The notes beneath the pieces were generated by a model. It made no database searches, had not been told where the DNA came from, and saw only the letters and a list, made by a program, of their open reading frames with translations. The translations under genes were made by a program, and so were the position numbers. This document shows, in pieces, positions 55,771 through 64,000 of a DNA stretch of 64,000 nt (the stretch's first letter is position 1; each line of letters opens with the position of its first letter). The DNA comes from Stenotrophomonas sp. SY1 (GTDB lineage: Bacteria; Pseudomonadota; Gammaproteobacteria; Xanthomonadales; Xanthomonadaceae). The stretch covers positions 1,717,543-1,781,542 of the forward strand of contig NZ_JAJOYR010000001.1 in NCBI RefSeq assembly GCF_021202945.1. Reading direction: 5' to 3'.

Positions 55771-56417
55771 GCGGCCCGGTCATGCGCGGTGCGCTGTTGT
55801 GCGTGGTGGCCGGCTTGGCGGCCTGCACGCCTGCCGAACCGGAAGTGGTGCCTGCGGCAGCGGTTGCACCGGAGGTGGCGCCGCAGGTTGCCACCCCAGT
55901 CACCCCCGTTGCCCCGGTCGCCGTATCGGCTGCGGCACCCGTTGCCGATCTCGCACGGTTTGGTGAGCTCCGTATCGGCGCCCCGTTCGGCAAGGCGCCG
56001 GGCGACGAGGCCTTCGTCTCGGCAGGCATGCGTGAGTTGATGGAGGGCGATTGCGAGTATTACGACAAGGGCACGTTGCCCGAGGGCATGTCGATGATGG
56101 TGCTGGGCGACCACATCGCACGTTTCGAGGTCGATGTGACGGACGACCCCAGCATCAGGGTTGATGCCCCCGCTGCGGATGCGCCTGCGCTGCCCTTCGG
56201 GTTGTGGGTGGGCATGAGCGTGACCGAAGCGAAAACGCGCCTGCCTGCCGGCGTGGTGACCGGCCCGCATGCCTATGCCTCGCCGGATGGCGAGTACCTG
56301 ACCTGGACTGACAAGGCCAACAAGCTGGCCCTTCGCCTGGAAACACTCAATGGGCTGGTGACCTCGATTTACTGGGGCCAGCCCGAAGCGGTTGAACTGA
56401 TTGAAGGATGTGCCTGA
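55767..56417 (+). CDS. Lipoprotein of unknown function between trpB and trpA
   Basis: 216 residues, GTG start overlapping the trpB stop. The N-terminus has lipobox LAAC (residues 17-20) after [11 protein letters not shown]. An Ala/Pro/Val-rich linker of about 40 residues follows, then a folded domain with [23 protein letters not shown], and a second, weakly similar [19 protein letters not shown], suggesting two related alpha/beta modules (FGxLxxGxxxxxA). No known family recognised. trpA starts just 1 nt past its stop, so it is firmly in the operon. Its presence breaks the usual trpBA coupling. Confidence 0.78.
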
Positions 56418-56418
56418 G

Positions 56419-57228
56419 ATGCCCGTGACCCGTATCGACGAATGCTTCGCCCGGCTGCGGGCTACCGGCCGCAAGGCGTTGATCCCGTTCGTGACCGCAG
56501 GTGATCCGTCGCTGGAAGCCACCGTGCCGGTGATGCATGCGCTGGTCGCTGCCGGTGCCGACGTGATCGAACTGGGCGTCCCGTTCTCCGACCCGATGGC
56601 CGACGGCCCCACCATCCAGCGCAGTTCCGAGCGGGCACTGGCCCGGGGCGCCAGCCTGCGTTTCGTGTTCGACAGCGTGGCCATCTTCCGCCAGCAGGAC
56701 GCGACCACACCGGTGGTGCTGATGGGCTATCTCAACCCGGTCGAAATCCGGGGTGCGGCCCGGTTCGCCGAGGAGGCGATAGCGGCCGGCGTGGACGGCG
56801 TGCTGCTGGTGGATCTGCCGCCGGAGGAGGCCGAGGAAACCCGCGCGGCGTTCACTGCGGCTGGTCTGGCGCTGATCCTGCTCGCCTCGCCGACCAGTAG
56901 CGATGCTCGTCTCGACAGCCTTTGCGACGCTGCGCAGGGCTATCTGTACTACGTGAGCTTCGCCGGTGTCACCGGTGCTTCCGAACGGCTGGACAGCACC
57001 GCTGCTGGCGAGCGTCTGCGGTTGCTGCGCAGTCGTTCAAAGGCGCCGGTGGTAGCGGGTTTCGGCATCAAGGATGCAGCCAGTGCGACGGCCATGGCGG
57101 TTGATGCCGATGGCGTGGTGGTCGGCAGTGCCCTGGTCTCTGTAATGGCCGAGACAGCCAGTCCCGCTGCTGCGGCCGAGGCGGCCACTCGTTTCCTGCA
57201 GCCATTGCGCGACGCACTGGGGCACTGA
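56419..57228 (+). CDS. trpA: Tryptophan synthase alpha subunit
   Basis: 269 residues. Catalytic Glu is in IELGVPFSDPMADGP, and the Asp is in GVLLVDLPPEEAEE; YYVSFAGVTGA and VVAGFGIKDA bind the phosphate. It cleaves indoleglycerol phosphate to indole, which is channelled to TrpB. ATG 56419 is next to the lipoprotein stop; an upstream TTG at 56401 lies inside that gene. accD follows only after a 400-nt repeat-rich gap. Confidence 0.96.
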   Translation: MPVTRIDECFARLRATGRKALIPFVTAGDPSLEATVPVMHALVAAGADVIELGVPFSDPMADGPTIQRSSERALARGASLRFVFDSVAIFRQQDATTPVVLMGYLNPVEIRGAARFAEEAIAAGVDGVLLVDLPPEEAEETRAAFTAAGLALILLASPTSSDARLDSLCDAAQGYLYYVSFAGVTGASERLDSTAAGERLRLLRSRSKAPVVAGFGIKDAASATAMAVDADGVVVGSALVSVMAETASPAAAAEAATRFLQPLRDALGH

Positions 57229-57628
57229 ACTGGGCTGAACTCCTCATCTGCCCTCCAGGCATCTTCTCCCGCCAACGGGAGAAGAGAAGGCAGTGCGCCC
57301 CGAGTAGTTGGTAGCCGATAGCCGGCCAGACCACGTAGCGCCAACCGCAAGTCTAGGCCATCCCTTCTCCCGCCTGCGGGAGAAGGTGGCGCGGAGCGCC
57401 GGATGAGGGATGGCTTTCCGCTTCAAGCTTCCCGCCATCTCCAGCGGGACATCTTCGCGGCTCAATTTCTCGGCCCCGGGGCCGGCTTTCCAGGCCGGCA
57501 AAGATGTCGGAACGTACGCAGCAGTAGGGATTCAGGCGTTGTCGCAGTACGCCGTGGTCGCAGGGGTGAGCTAGACTGTCGCCCCTGTCGCGGCCTCGGG
57601 GCCGCCCTGAATGGAACCATCATTCCGC
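57229..57628. repeat. Repeat-rich 400-nt spacer before accD
   Basis: No gene seen. Elements are CTTCTCCCGC-CAAC-GGGAGAAG near 57,270 and CTTCTCCCGC-CT-GCGGGAGAAGG near 57,365 with a GGATGAGGG end, which recur at 35,694. A GACATCTT...AAGATGTC stem encloses GGCCGGC...GCCGGC near 57,448-57,510. GCTAGACT near 57,571 may be the accD -10. Confidence 0.55.
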
Positions 57629-58509
<881 letters not shown>

Positions 58510-58510
<1 letters not shown>

Positions 58511-59865
58511 TGAGCAGTCGCAAGTACTTCGGCACCGACGGCATCCGTGGCCGCGTCGGCCAGGGTGTGATTTCCGCTGATTTCGTCATGCGCCTGGGCA
58601 ATGCGCTGGGCCGTGTGCTGGCCGAGCGCGGCGGCCACCAGCCGACCGTGGTGATCGGCAAGGACACGCGGATCTCCGGCTACATGTTCGAGTCGGCGCT
58701 GGAAGCCGGGTTGGTGGCGGCCGGTGCCAACGTGCAGCTGCTGGGGCCGATGCCGACCCCGGCGGTGGCATTCCTGGCGCATACGCTGGGCGCCGATGCC
58801 GGCATCGTCATCAGTGCCTCGCACAACCCGCATCACGACAACGGCATCAAGTTCTTCTCCGGTGAAGGCGAAAAGCTCGACGACGCTACTGAGCTGGCGC
58901 TGGAAGCGGCGTTGGATCAGCCCTTCGTTACGGTCGAGTCCGAGCATCTGGGCAAGGCGGTGCGCGCGCGCGATGCGGTCGGCCGTTACATCGAGTTCTG
59001 CAAGGCCAGCGTGCCGCGTCACTTCTACCTGCGTGGCCTGAAGGTGGTGCTCGATTGCGCCCATGGCGCCACGTACCACATCGCCCCGTTGCTGTTCCGC
59101 GAACTGGGTGCCGAGGTGATCGCCATTGGCGCAGAGCCCAACGGCGTGAACATCAATGACGGCGTAGGTTCGATGCACATCGACAACCTGTCGCGCAAAG
59201 TCATCGAGACCGGCGCGCACCTCGGTATCGCTTTCGATGGTGACGGCGACCGTGTGCTGATGGTCGACAACACCGGCGCCGCAGTCGATGGTGACGGCCT
59301 GTTGTACATCCTGGCCAAGGACTGGCAGGCCGAGGGTCGCCTGCGCGGCCCGGTGGTCGGCACCTTGATGACCAACTACGGCCTGGAGCAGGCGCTGGAG
59401 CGCCTGGGTATTGCGTTCGTCCGTGCCAATGTCGGTGACCGTTACGTGCACCAGGCGTTGGTTGAAGGCAATGGTGTGCTCGGCGGCGAAGCCTCTGGCC
59501 ACATCCTGTGCCTGGACCGCGCCAGCACCGGCGACGCCATCGTCAGCGCCTTGCAGGTGCTCGAAGTGCTTGGCCGCAACGGCATCAGCCTGCGTCAGGC
59601 GCTGGAAGGCCTGGCTAATGTGCCGCAGAAGACCATCAATGTGCGGCTGGAAAGCGGCGCACGCGAAGTGGTCAGGAGCGAGTCGGTGCAGGCGGCACTC
59701 GCCGTCGCGCAGGCCGCAGTGGCTGGGCGGGGCAGGGCGTTCCTGCGTCCGTCGGGTACCGAGCCGGTGGTGCGGGTCACGGTCGAGGCCGACGAGGCCG
59801 GGCTGATGGCTGCCACGCTCGAAGCCCTGGCTGATGCGGTGCGTTCGGCTGCCGCACAGGTTTGA
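58510..59865 (+). CDS. glmM: Phosphoglucosamine mutase
   Basis: 451 residues, normal length. Start [13 protein letters not shown], phosphoserine loop Ser104 in [17 protein letters not shown], metal loop in [13 protein letters not shown], sugar loop [10 protein letters not shown], and phosphate site [13 protein letters not shown]. It converts glucosamine-6-P to glucosamine-1-P for UDP-GlcNAc, needed for peptidoglycan and LPS. It overlaps accD by one base. An intrinsic terminator follows. Confidence 0.96.
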
Positions 59866-59885
59866 GCTGGATCATGGTGTTTCCC

Positions 59886-59921
59886 CGGGGCGTCGGTTCC
59901 AATGCCGGCGCCCCGTTTTCT
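59886..59921 (+). terminator. Intrinsic terminator after glmM
   Basis: CGGGGCGTCGG...CCGGCGCCCCG stem followed by TTTTCTTC, just before the dioxygenase gene. Confidence 0.78.
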
Positions 59922-59935
59922 TCTGGAGTCCTTCA

Positions 59936-60874
59936 ATGAGTTCCCGTATTCCCACCCTCGACATCACCCGTTTCGATACCGACCGTGACGCCTTCGTGGC
60001 CGAACTGGGCGCGGCGTATCGTCAATGGGGTTTCGCGGGTATCCGCAACCATGGCATTCCGCAGGCCGACATCGACGCGGCTTATGACGTGTTCAAGGCG
60101 TTCTTCGCCCTGCCTGACGACGTGAAGAAGCAGTATCACGTGGCCGGTGGCGGTGGTGCGCGCGGCTATACCCCGTTCGGTGTGGAAACCGCCAAGGGCT
60201 CCAAGCACTTCGATCTGAAGGAGTTCTGGCATATCGGCCGGGAGATTCCGGATGACTCCAAGTACCGCGATGTGATGCCCCCGAACCTGTGGCCGAGCGA
60301 AGTGCCGGGCTTCCGCGAGTACGGCTACGGCCTGTACCAGAAGCTTGATGCGCTGGGTTCGCGGGTGCTGTCGGCGCTGGCGCTGCACATCGGCCTGCCG
60401 GAGAGCTACTTCGCCGACAAGACCAACAACGGCAACTCGATCCTGCGCCCGATCCACTACCCGCCGATCACCACCGACGACATCCCCAATGTCCGTGCCG
60501 GCGCCCATGGCGACATCAATTTCATCACCCTGCTGGTGGGTGCCAGTGCCGCCGGCCTGGAAGTGCAGTCGCACGAGGGCGAGTGGGTGCCGTTCACCTC
60601 GGACGCGGACACCATCGTGGTCAATATCGGCGACATGCTGCAGCGCCTGACCAACCACGTGTACCCCTCGACCATCCACCGCGTGGTCAACCCGCCGGGT
60701 GAGCTGGCCCGCCAGCCGCGCTATTCGGTGCCGTTCTTCCTGCATCCGAACCCGGATTTCCTGATCGACGTGCTGCCTTCGTGCATCACCCCGGAAAACC
60801 CGAGCCGCTACCCGGAGGCGATCACCGCCCATGGCTTCCTTGAAGAGCGCCTGCGCGAAATCAAGCTGAAGTAA
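59936..60874 (+). CDS. Isopenicillin-N-synthase-like 2OG-Fe(II) dioxygenase
   Basis: 312 residues. The N-terminal DIOX_N segment is GFAGIRNHGIPQADIDAAYD. The iron site is His191-x-Asp193 (AHGDINFITLL) and His248 (IHRVVNP); the 2-oxoglutarate carboxylate clamp is Arg262-x-Ser264 (RYSVPFF). It is a cytosolic enzyme of plant-type/IPNS-like oxygenases whose substrate is unknown; antibiotics synthesis is not suggested by the neighbours. It stands alone between glmM and tpiA. ATG 59936 has GGAG upstream. Confidence 0.9.
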   Translation: MSSRIPTLDITRFDTDRDAFVAELGAAYRQWGFAGIRNHGIPQADIDAAYDVFKAFFALPDDVKKQYHVAGGGGARGYTPFGVETAKGSKHFDLKEFWHIGREIPDDSKYRDVMPPNLWPSEVPGFREYGYGLYQKLDALGSRVLSALALHIGLPESYFADKTNNGNSILRPIHYPPITTDDIPNVRAGAHGDINFITLLVGASAAGLEVQSHEGEWVPFTSDADTIVVNIGDMLQRLTNHVYPSTIHRVVNPPGELARQPRYSVPFFLHPNPDFLIDVLPSCITPENPSRYPEAITAHGFLEERLREIKLK

Positions 60875-60908
60875 CGGTCGGGGCCGGCCTGTCCGGTTCC
60901 GGTGCGTC

Positions 60909-60948
60909 CACAAACGCCGTCGCGGCCCCTGGCCCGGCGGCGTTTGTG
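60909..60948 (+). terminator. Hairpin after the dioxygenase gene
   Basis: CACAAACGCCG...CGGCGTTTGTG, 11-bp stem with a GC-rich loop; no T run, so efficiency is uncertain. Confidence 0.5.
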
Positions 60949-61039
60949 CATGTTGTCCCGCTTTGTCCGCAGTTGTCCTGCCGATGTCTGCATTTCGGCT
61001 ATCCTTCGCCCACCTTTTAGAACTGGGAGTCACTCCTGA

Positions 61040-61795
61040 ATGCGCCAGAAGATCGTTGCCGGTAACTGGAAGCTGCATGGCAGCCGTCAATTCGCCACCG
61101 AACTGGTGGGGCAGGTGGCCGCCGGTCTGCCGCTGGATGGGGTGAGCCTGGTGATCCTGCCGCCGCTGCCGTACCTGGGCGATCTGGTCGAGGACTTCGA
61201 GGACACGGCGCTGGCATTCGGCGCGCAGGATGTCAGCAGCAACGAGAAAGGCGCCTACACCGGCGAGGTGTCGGCAAGCATGCTGGTCGATGTCGGTGCT
61301 ACCCATGGCTTGGTGGGTCATTCGGAGCGTCGCCAGTACCACCAGGAAAGCAGTGAGCTGGTCGCACGCAAGTTCGTCGCGGCGATTCATGCCGGTCTGA
61401 TTCCGGTCTTGTGTGTGGGTGAGACGCTGGAGCAGCGTGAAGCCGGCCAGACCGAACAGGTGATCGCCTCGCAGCTGGCTCCGGTGCTCGAGCTGGCCGG
61501 GGTCGAAGCCTTCGCCAAGGCCGTGGTGGCCTATGAGCCGGTCTGGGCAATCGGCACCGGCCGGACCGCTTCGCCGGAGCAGGCGCAGGCCGTACATGCG
61601 TTCATTCGTGGCGTAGTCGCCGAGCGCGATGCTAGAATCGCCGATTCGTTGCCGCTCCTCTATGGTGGCAGCGTCAAGCCCGACAATGCTGCAGAGCTGT
61701 TCTCACAGCCTGACGTCGATGGCGGGCTGGTAGGTGGCGCTTCGCTGGTGGCGGCTGATTTTCTGGCCATCGCGAGGGCAGCAGCCGGTCGCTAA
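61040..61795 (+). CDS. tpiA: Triose-phosphate isomerase
   Basis: 251 residues. Active-site Lys11 in AGNWKLHG, His94 in GLVGHSERRQYH, and the base Glu in VAYEPVWAIGTG; LLYGGSVKPDNA binds the phosphate. It interconverts GAP and DHAP. It is followed closely by secG (27 nt), as in many proteobacteria. The upstream region has TATCCT before the leader, a weak -10. Confidence 0.97.
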   Translation: MRQKIVAGNWKLHGSRQFATELVGQVAAGLPLDGVSLVILPPLPYLGDLVEDFEDTALAFGAQDVSSNEKGAYTGEVSASMLVDVGATHGLVGHSERRQYHQESSELVARKFVAAIHAGLIPVLCVGETLEQREAGQTEQVIASQLAPVLELAGVEAFAKAVVAYEPVWAIGTGRTASPEQAQAVHAFIRGVVAERDARIADSLPLLYGGSVKPDNAAELFSQPDVDGGLVGGASLVAADFLAIARAAAGR

Positions 61796-61822
61796 CGGGT
61801 AATTGTCCGGGACGGATTTCAA

Positions 61823-62254
61823 ATGCTGATGTTGATCCTCAATGTGGTCTATGTGCTGGTGGCGATCGCGATGATCGCGCTGATCCTGATGCAGCGTGGC
61901 TCTGGCGCCGCTGCCGGCTCCGGCTTTGGTGCCGGCGCTTCGGGTACGGTGTTCGGTGCACGCGGTGCATCCAACTTCCTGTCCAAGTCCACCAAGTGGC
62001 TGGCCGTGGTGTTCTTCGGCATCAGCTTGTTCATGGCCTGGTACGCCAGTCACAGCTCGCGTCCGGCCGATGCCGGCCTGGGCGTGATGACGCAGGTCGA
62101 AGCCCCGGCAGCGGCTCCGGCCGTGCCGGCAGGTGAGCTGAAGGCAGTGCCGCAGGCTCCGGTCGTGGGTGCGGTGCCGCAGGCAGCCTCCCCGGCGGAA
62201 AATATTCCTTCGGGAAGTGAAGAAAAGCCCGCTGAAGCCGCACAGAAAGACTGA
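61823..62254 (+). CDS. secG: Protein translocase subunit SecG
   Basis: 143 residues. Two membrane helices (LNVVYVLVAIAMIALILMQR and WLAVVFFGISLFMAWYA) linked by RGSGAAAGSGFGAGASGTVF and the conserved GARGASNFLSKSTKW. The C-terminal 70 residues are Ala/Pro-rich and variable, longer than in E. coli (110). It assists SecYE in export across the inner membrane. It is directly upstream of tRNA-Leu. Confidence 0.95.
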   Translation: MLMLILNVVYVLVAIAMIALILMQRGSGAAAGSGFGAGASGTVFGARGASNFLSKSTKWLAVVFFGISLFMAWYASHSSRPADAGLGVMTQVEAPAAAPAVPAGELKAVPQAPVVGAVPQAASPAENIPSGSEEKPAEAAQKD

Positions 62255-62261
62255 AGACGGT

Positions 62262-62267
62262 TACAAT
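62262..62267 (+). promoter_or_regulatory. -10-like TACAAT upstream of tRNA-Leu
   Basis: TACAAT in CGGTTACAATACGCGG, 37 nt before the tRNA; no consensus -35 in the secG 3' end. The transcript would run through a 21-bp palindrome before the tRNA. Confidence 0.5.
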
Positions 62268-62274
62268 ACGCGGC

Positions 62275-62295
62275 GCACTGCTGAGTCAGCAGTGC
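62275..62295. repeat. Perfect 21-bp palindrome before tRNA-Leu
   Basis: Arms GCACTGCTGA and TCAGCAGTGC around a single G. In RNA it would be a tight hairpin only if the centre opens; in DNA it is a candidate dyad binding site or a secG 3' processing hairpin. Confidence 0.75.
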
Positions 62296-62303
62296 TGACG
62301 TAG

Positions 62304-62388
62304 GCCCAGGTGGCGGAATTGGTAGACGCACTACCTTGAGGTGGTAGCGACGAGAGTCGTAGGGGTTCGAGTCCCCTCTTGGGCACCA
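62304..62388 (+). tRNA. tRNA-Leu (anticodon GAG)
   Basis: 85 nt with class-II variable arm. Acceptor stem GCCCAGG pairs with CTTGGGC, D-arm GGCGGAATTGGTAGACGC, anticodon stem CTACC-TTGAGGT-GGTAG with anticodon GAG, variable arm GCGACGAGAGTCGT, T-arm AGGGGTTCGAGTCCCCT, and an encoded CCA end. It reads CUU/CUC codons. It lies between secG and the nuo operon, as in many gammaproteobacteria. Confidence 0.97.
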
Positions 62389-62500
62389 TAGTTTGTAAGC
62401 GGGTTCGCGGGTTGCAGCAGCTCCCGTCGTGGCAAGTCCCGTCAATCCCCCATGCCCCGTCACCCGCAGGTGTTCAGGGCAGAGGCAAGAGAGAATCGCT

Positions 62501-62857
62501 GTGCTGGCCGAATATTTGCCGTCTCTGCTGTTTCTGATCGTCGCCACCGGCATCGGCGTTGCGCTGATGTTGATCGGCCGGTTCCTCGCTCCCCGTTCTC
62601 CGGACAACGAGAAACTCTCCGCTTACGAGTGTGGCTTCGAGGCGTTCGAAAACGCGCGCATGAAGTTCGACGTGCGTTACTACCTGATCGCCATCCAGTT
62701 CATCGTCTTTGACCTGGAAATCATCTTCATCGTGCCTTGGACCCAGGTCTTCATGGAGCTGGGCGCCCGTTCGCTGGTCACCATGGGCCTGTTCGTGGGC
62801 ATGTTGTTCCTTGGCTTTATCTACGTGTGGAAGAAGGGAGCGCTGGAATGGGAGTGA
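62501..62857 (+). CDS. nuoA: NADH-quinone oxidoreductase subunit A
   Basis: 118 residues, GTG start. Three membrane helices; signature segments are [40 protein letters not shown] and the third helix [16 protein letters not shown]. It is a membrane-arm subunit of complex I next to the quinone site. The start at 62501 gives the usual length; an upstream ATG reading from 62429 adds an unlikely polar start. The 3' end overlaps nuoB by 10 nt. Confidence 0.95.
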   Translation: MLAEYLPSLLFLIVATGIGVALMLIGRFLAPRSPDNEKLSAYECGFEAFENARMKFDVRYYLIAIQFIVFDLEIIFIVPWTQVFMELGARSLVTMGLFVGMLFLGFIYVWKKGALEWE

Positions 62858-63402
62858 TTCAGACTCTCGACGGCCTGATGAACAATCCGGTCCCGGAAGG
62901 GCGGGTTGATGACATTCTCCGTCCCGAAGGCGACAACCCCCTGCTCGAGAAGGGGTATGTGACCACCAGCGTTGACGCGCTGTTGAACTGGGCACGTACC
63001 GGCTCGATGTGGCCGATGACCTTTGGTCTGGCCTGTTGCGCGGTGGAAATGATGCACGCCGGCGCGGCGCGTCTGGATCTTGACCGTTACGGTGTGGTGT
63101 TCCGCCCGTCGCCGCGTCAGTCCGACGTGATGATCGTGGCCGGCACGCTGGTCAACAAGATGGCCCCGGCGCTGCGCAAGGTCTACGACCAGATGCCTGA
63201 CCCGAAATGGGTCATCTCGATGGGTAGCTGCGCCAATGGCGGCGGCTATTACCACTATTCCTATGCAGTGGTGCGCGGTTGTGATCGCGTGGTGCCGGTG
63301 GACGTCTACGTCCCGGGCTGCCCGCCGACCGCCGAGGCACTGGTCTACGGCATCCTCCAGCTGCAGAAGAAGATCTGGCGTACCCAGACCATCGCCCGCT
63401 GA
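62848..63402 (+). CDS. nuoB: NADH-quinone oxidoreductase subunit B
   Basis: 184 residues. The N2 [4Fe-4S] ligands are seen in LACCAVEMM (tandem Cys), [12 protein letters not shown] and [14 protein letters not shown]. It carries the last cluster before quinone in complex I and sits at the membrane face. The ATG lies inside the nuoA end, so translation is coupled. Confidence 0.97.
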   Translation: MGVIQTLDGLMNNPVPEGRVDDILRPEGDNPLLEKGYVTTSVDALLNWARTGSMWPMTFGLACCAVEMMHAGAARLDLDRYGVVFRPSPRQSDVMIVAGTLVNKMAPALRKVYDQMPDPKWVISMGSCANGGGYYHYSYAVVRGCDRVVPVDVYVPGCPPTAEALVYGILQLQKKIWRTQTIAR

Positions 63403-63435
63403 TCCCCCTTTCAAATCAAGAGCACGCCAGCCCCC

Positions 63436-64000
63436 ATGGCCCAGCAAGCACCTTCACTCATCGATCGACTTGCCGCACGTTTTCCCGGTGCGCAGGTCAT
63501 CGTGGTCGAACCGCGCGGCGAAGTGACGCTGGAGGTTCCTGTGGCCGATTGGCACGCAACCGCGCTCGCGCTGCGTGACGAACTCGGCTTCGAGCACGCC
63601 ACCGACCTGTGTGGTGTTGATTACCTCGGTTACGGCAGCGACGAATGGGACACCTCGGACGTGTCCGCGCACGGTTTCAGCCGCGGCGTGGAAGGCACTG
63701 GTGCCGGTCGTTTCGCCTGGGGTGAATTTCCCAGTCATGAGAGCGCCGATGGCGCGCGTCCGGATGCGCTGCCCAAGCAGCGTTTTGCCGTGGTCGCGCA
63801 GCTGCGTTCCTACCAGCACAACCAGGCACTGCGCATCCGTTGCTTCGCGCCGAGCGAGTCACTGCCGGTGGTGGCGTCGCTGATCGATGTCTGGCCGGGC
63901 CTGAACTGGTTCGAGCGAGAGGCGTTCGACCTGTACGGCGTGATCTTCGAAGGTCACCCGGACCTGCGCCGCATCCTGACCGACTACGGTTTCGTGGGTC
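63436..64000 (+). CDS. nuoC: NADH-quinone oxidoreductase subunit C (3' end missing)
   Basis: The first 188 codons are present; the gene runs off the window. Recognised by [36 protein letters not shown], and [20 protein letters not shown] with [11 protein letters not shown], the 30-kDa subunit signature. It lies 33 nt after nuoB. About 45 residues near 75-110 (a Gly/Asp-rich stretch containing [15 protein letters not shown]) are an insert compared with short NuoC proteins. Confidence 0.95.
   Translation, partial: MAQQAPSLIDRLAARFPGAQVIVVEPRGEVTLEVPVADWHATALALRDELGFEHATDLCGVDYLGYGSDEWDTSDVSAHGFSRGVEGTGAGRFAWGEFPSHESADGARPDALPKQRFAVVAQLRSYQHNQALRIRCFAPSESLPVVASLIDVWPGLNWFEREAFDLYGVIFEGHPDLRRILTDYGFVG

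Overview
The window is a 64 kb chromosomal segment of a high-GC gammaproteobacterium. It is most likely a Stenotrophomonas or a close relative in the Xanthomonas family (Lysobacteraceae). The reasons are the order tpiA-secG-tRNA-Leu-nuoA-nuoB-nuoC, the arrangement truA-trpF / trpI divergent from trpB / trpA-accD, large TonB-dependent receptors, paired M13 peptidases, and dispersed palindromes with GTAG heads resembling the SMAG repeats of S. maltophilia. No transposase, integrase, phage module or CRISPR array was seen. This assignment is inference from gene content and was not tested by any search.

Region 1-7,100 is the most distinctive part. It holds a Fap-type functional-amyloid operon: a partial fapA-position gene cut by the window edge, a FapB-like minor subunit, a FapC-like major subunit with three GASGNxGxNVAxG repeats and an Asn-Thr tract, a FapD-like C39 peptidase, a FapE-like protein and a FapF-like outer-membrane pore. 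A sigma-54-dependent activator with an intact GAFTGA motif follows on the opposite strand. Three consecutive hairpins sit between the major subunit gene and the peptidase gene.

Region 7,300-15,500 is housekeeping and accessory metabolism: two NlpC/P60 hydrolases, an SlyD-like isomerase, a DUF418 membrane protein, a D-amino-acid dehydrogenase overlapping glutathione reductase, an EamA transporter overlapping an alkyltransferase-like (ATL) DNA-repair protein, and a rhomboid protease. Region 15,600-20,020 carries two M13 peptidases on the minus strand; the first has HEVSR in place of the zinc motif HExxH. Region 20,290-28,940 holds a PYROXD2/CrtI-type oxidoreductase and a putative surface uptake/processing locus: an S9 peptidase and a TonB-dependent receptor, divergent from a TPR-sulfotransferase. 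Region 29,180-34,390 holds mrp, dcd, a second TonB-dependent receptor and a 55-residue membrane protein gene.

Region 34,590-53,410 is largely conserved core genes: HIT protein and dienelactone hydrolase, rimO with a DUF3025 gene, degV-like, greB with an HerA-like ATPase, a LysM lytic transglycosylase, psd with a Sco protein, prmB, aroC, a D-2-hydroxyacid dehydrogenase, asd, a fimV-like gene, a VOC protein, truA and trpF. Region 53,560-64,000 contains trpI divergent from trpB, an unknown lipoprotein gene wedged between trpB and trpA, accD, glmM, an isopenicillin-N-synthase-like dioxygenase, tpiA, secG, tRNA-Leu(GAG) and the start of the NADH dehydrogenase operon, with nuoC running off the end.

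Many gene pairs overlap by 4 nt (ATGA or GTGA), indicating translational coupling. Repeat-rich spacers lie at 15,465-15,532, 17,727-17,842, 35,665-35,960, 43,260-43,550 and 57,229-57,500.
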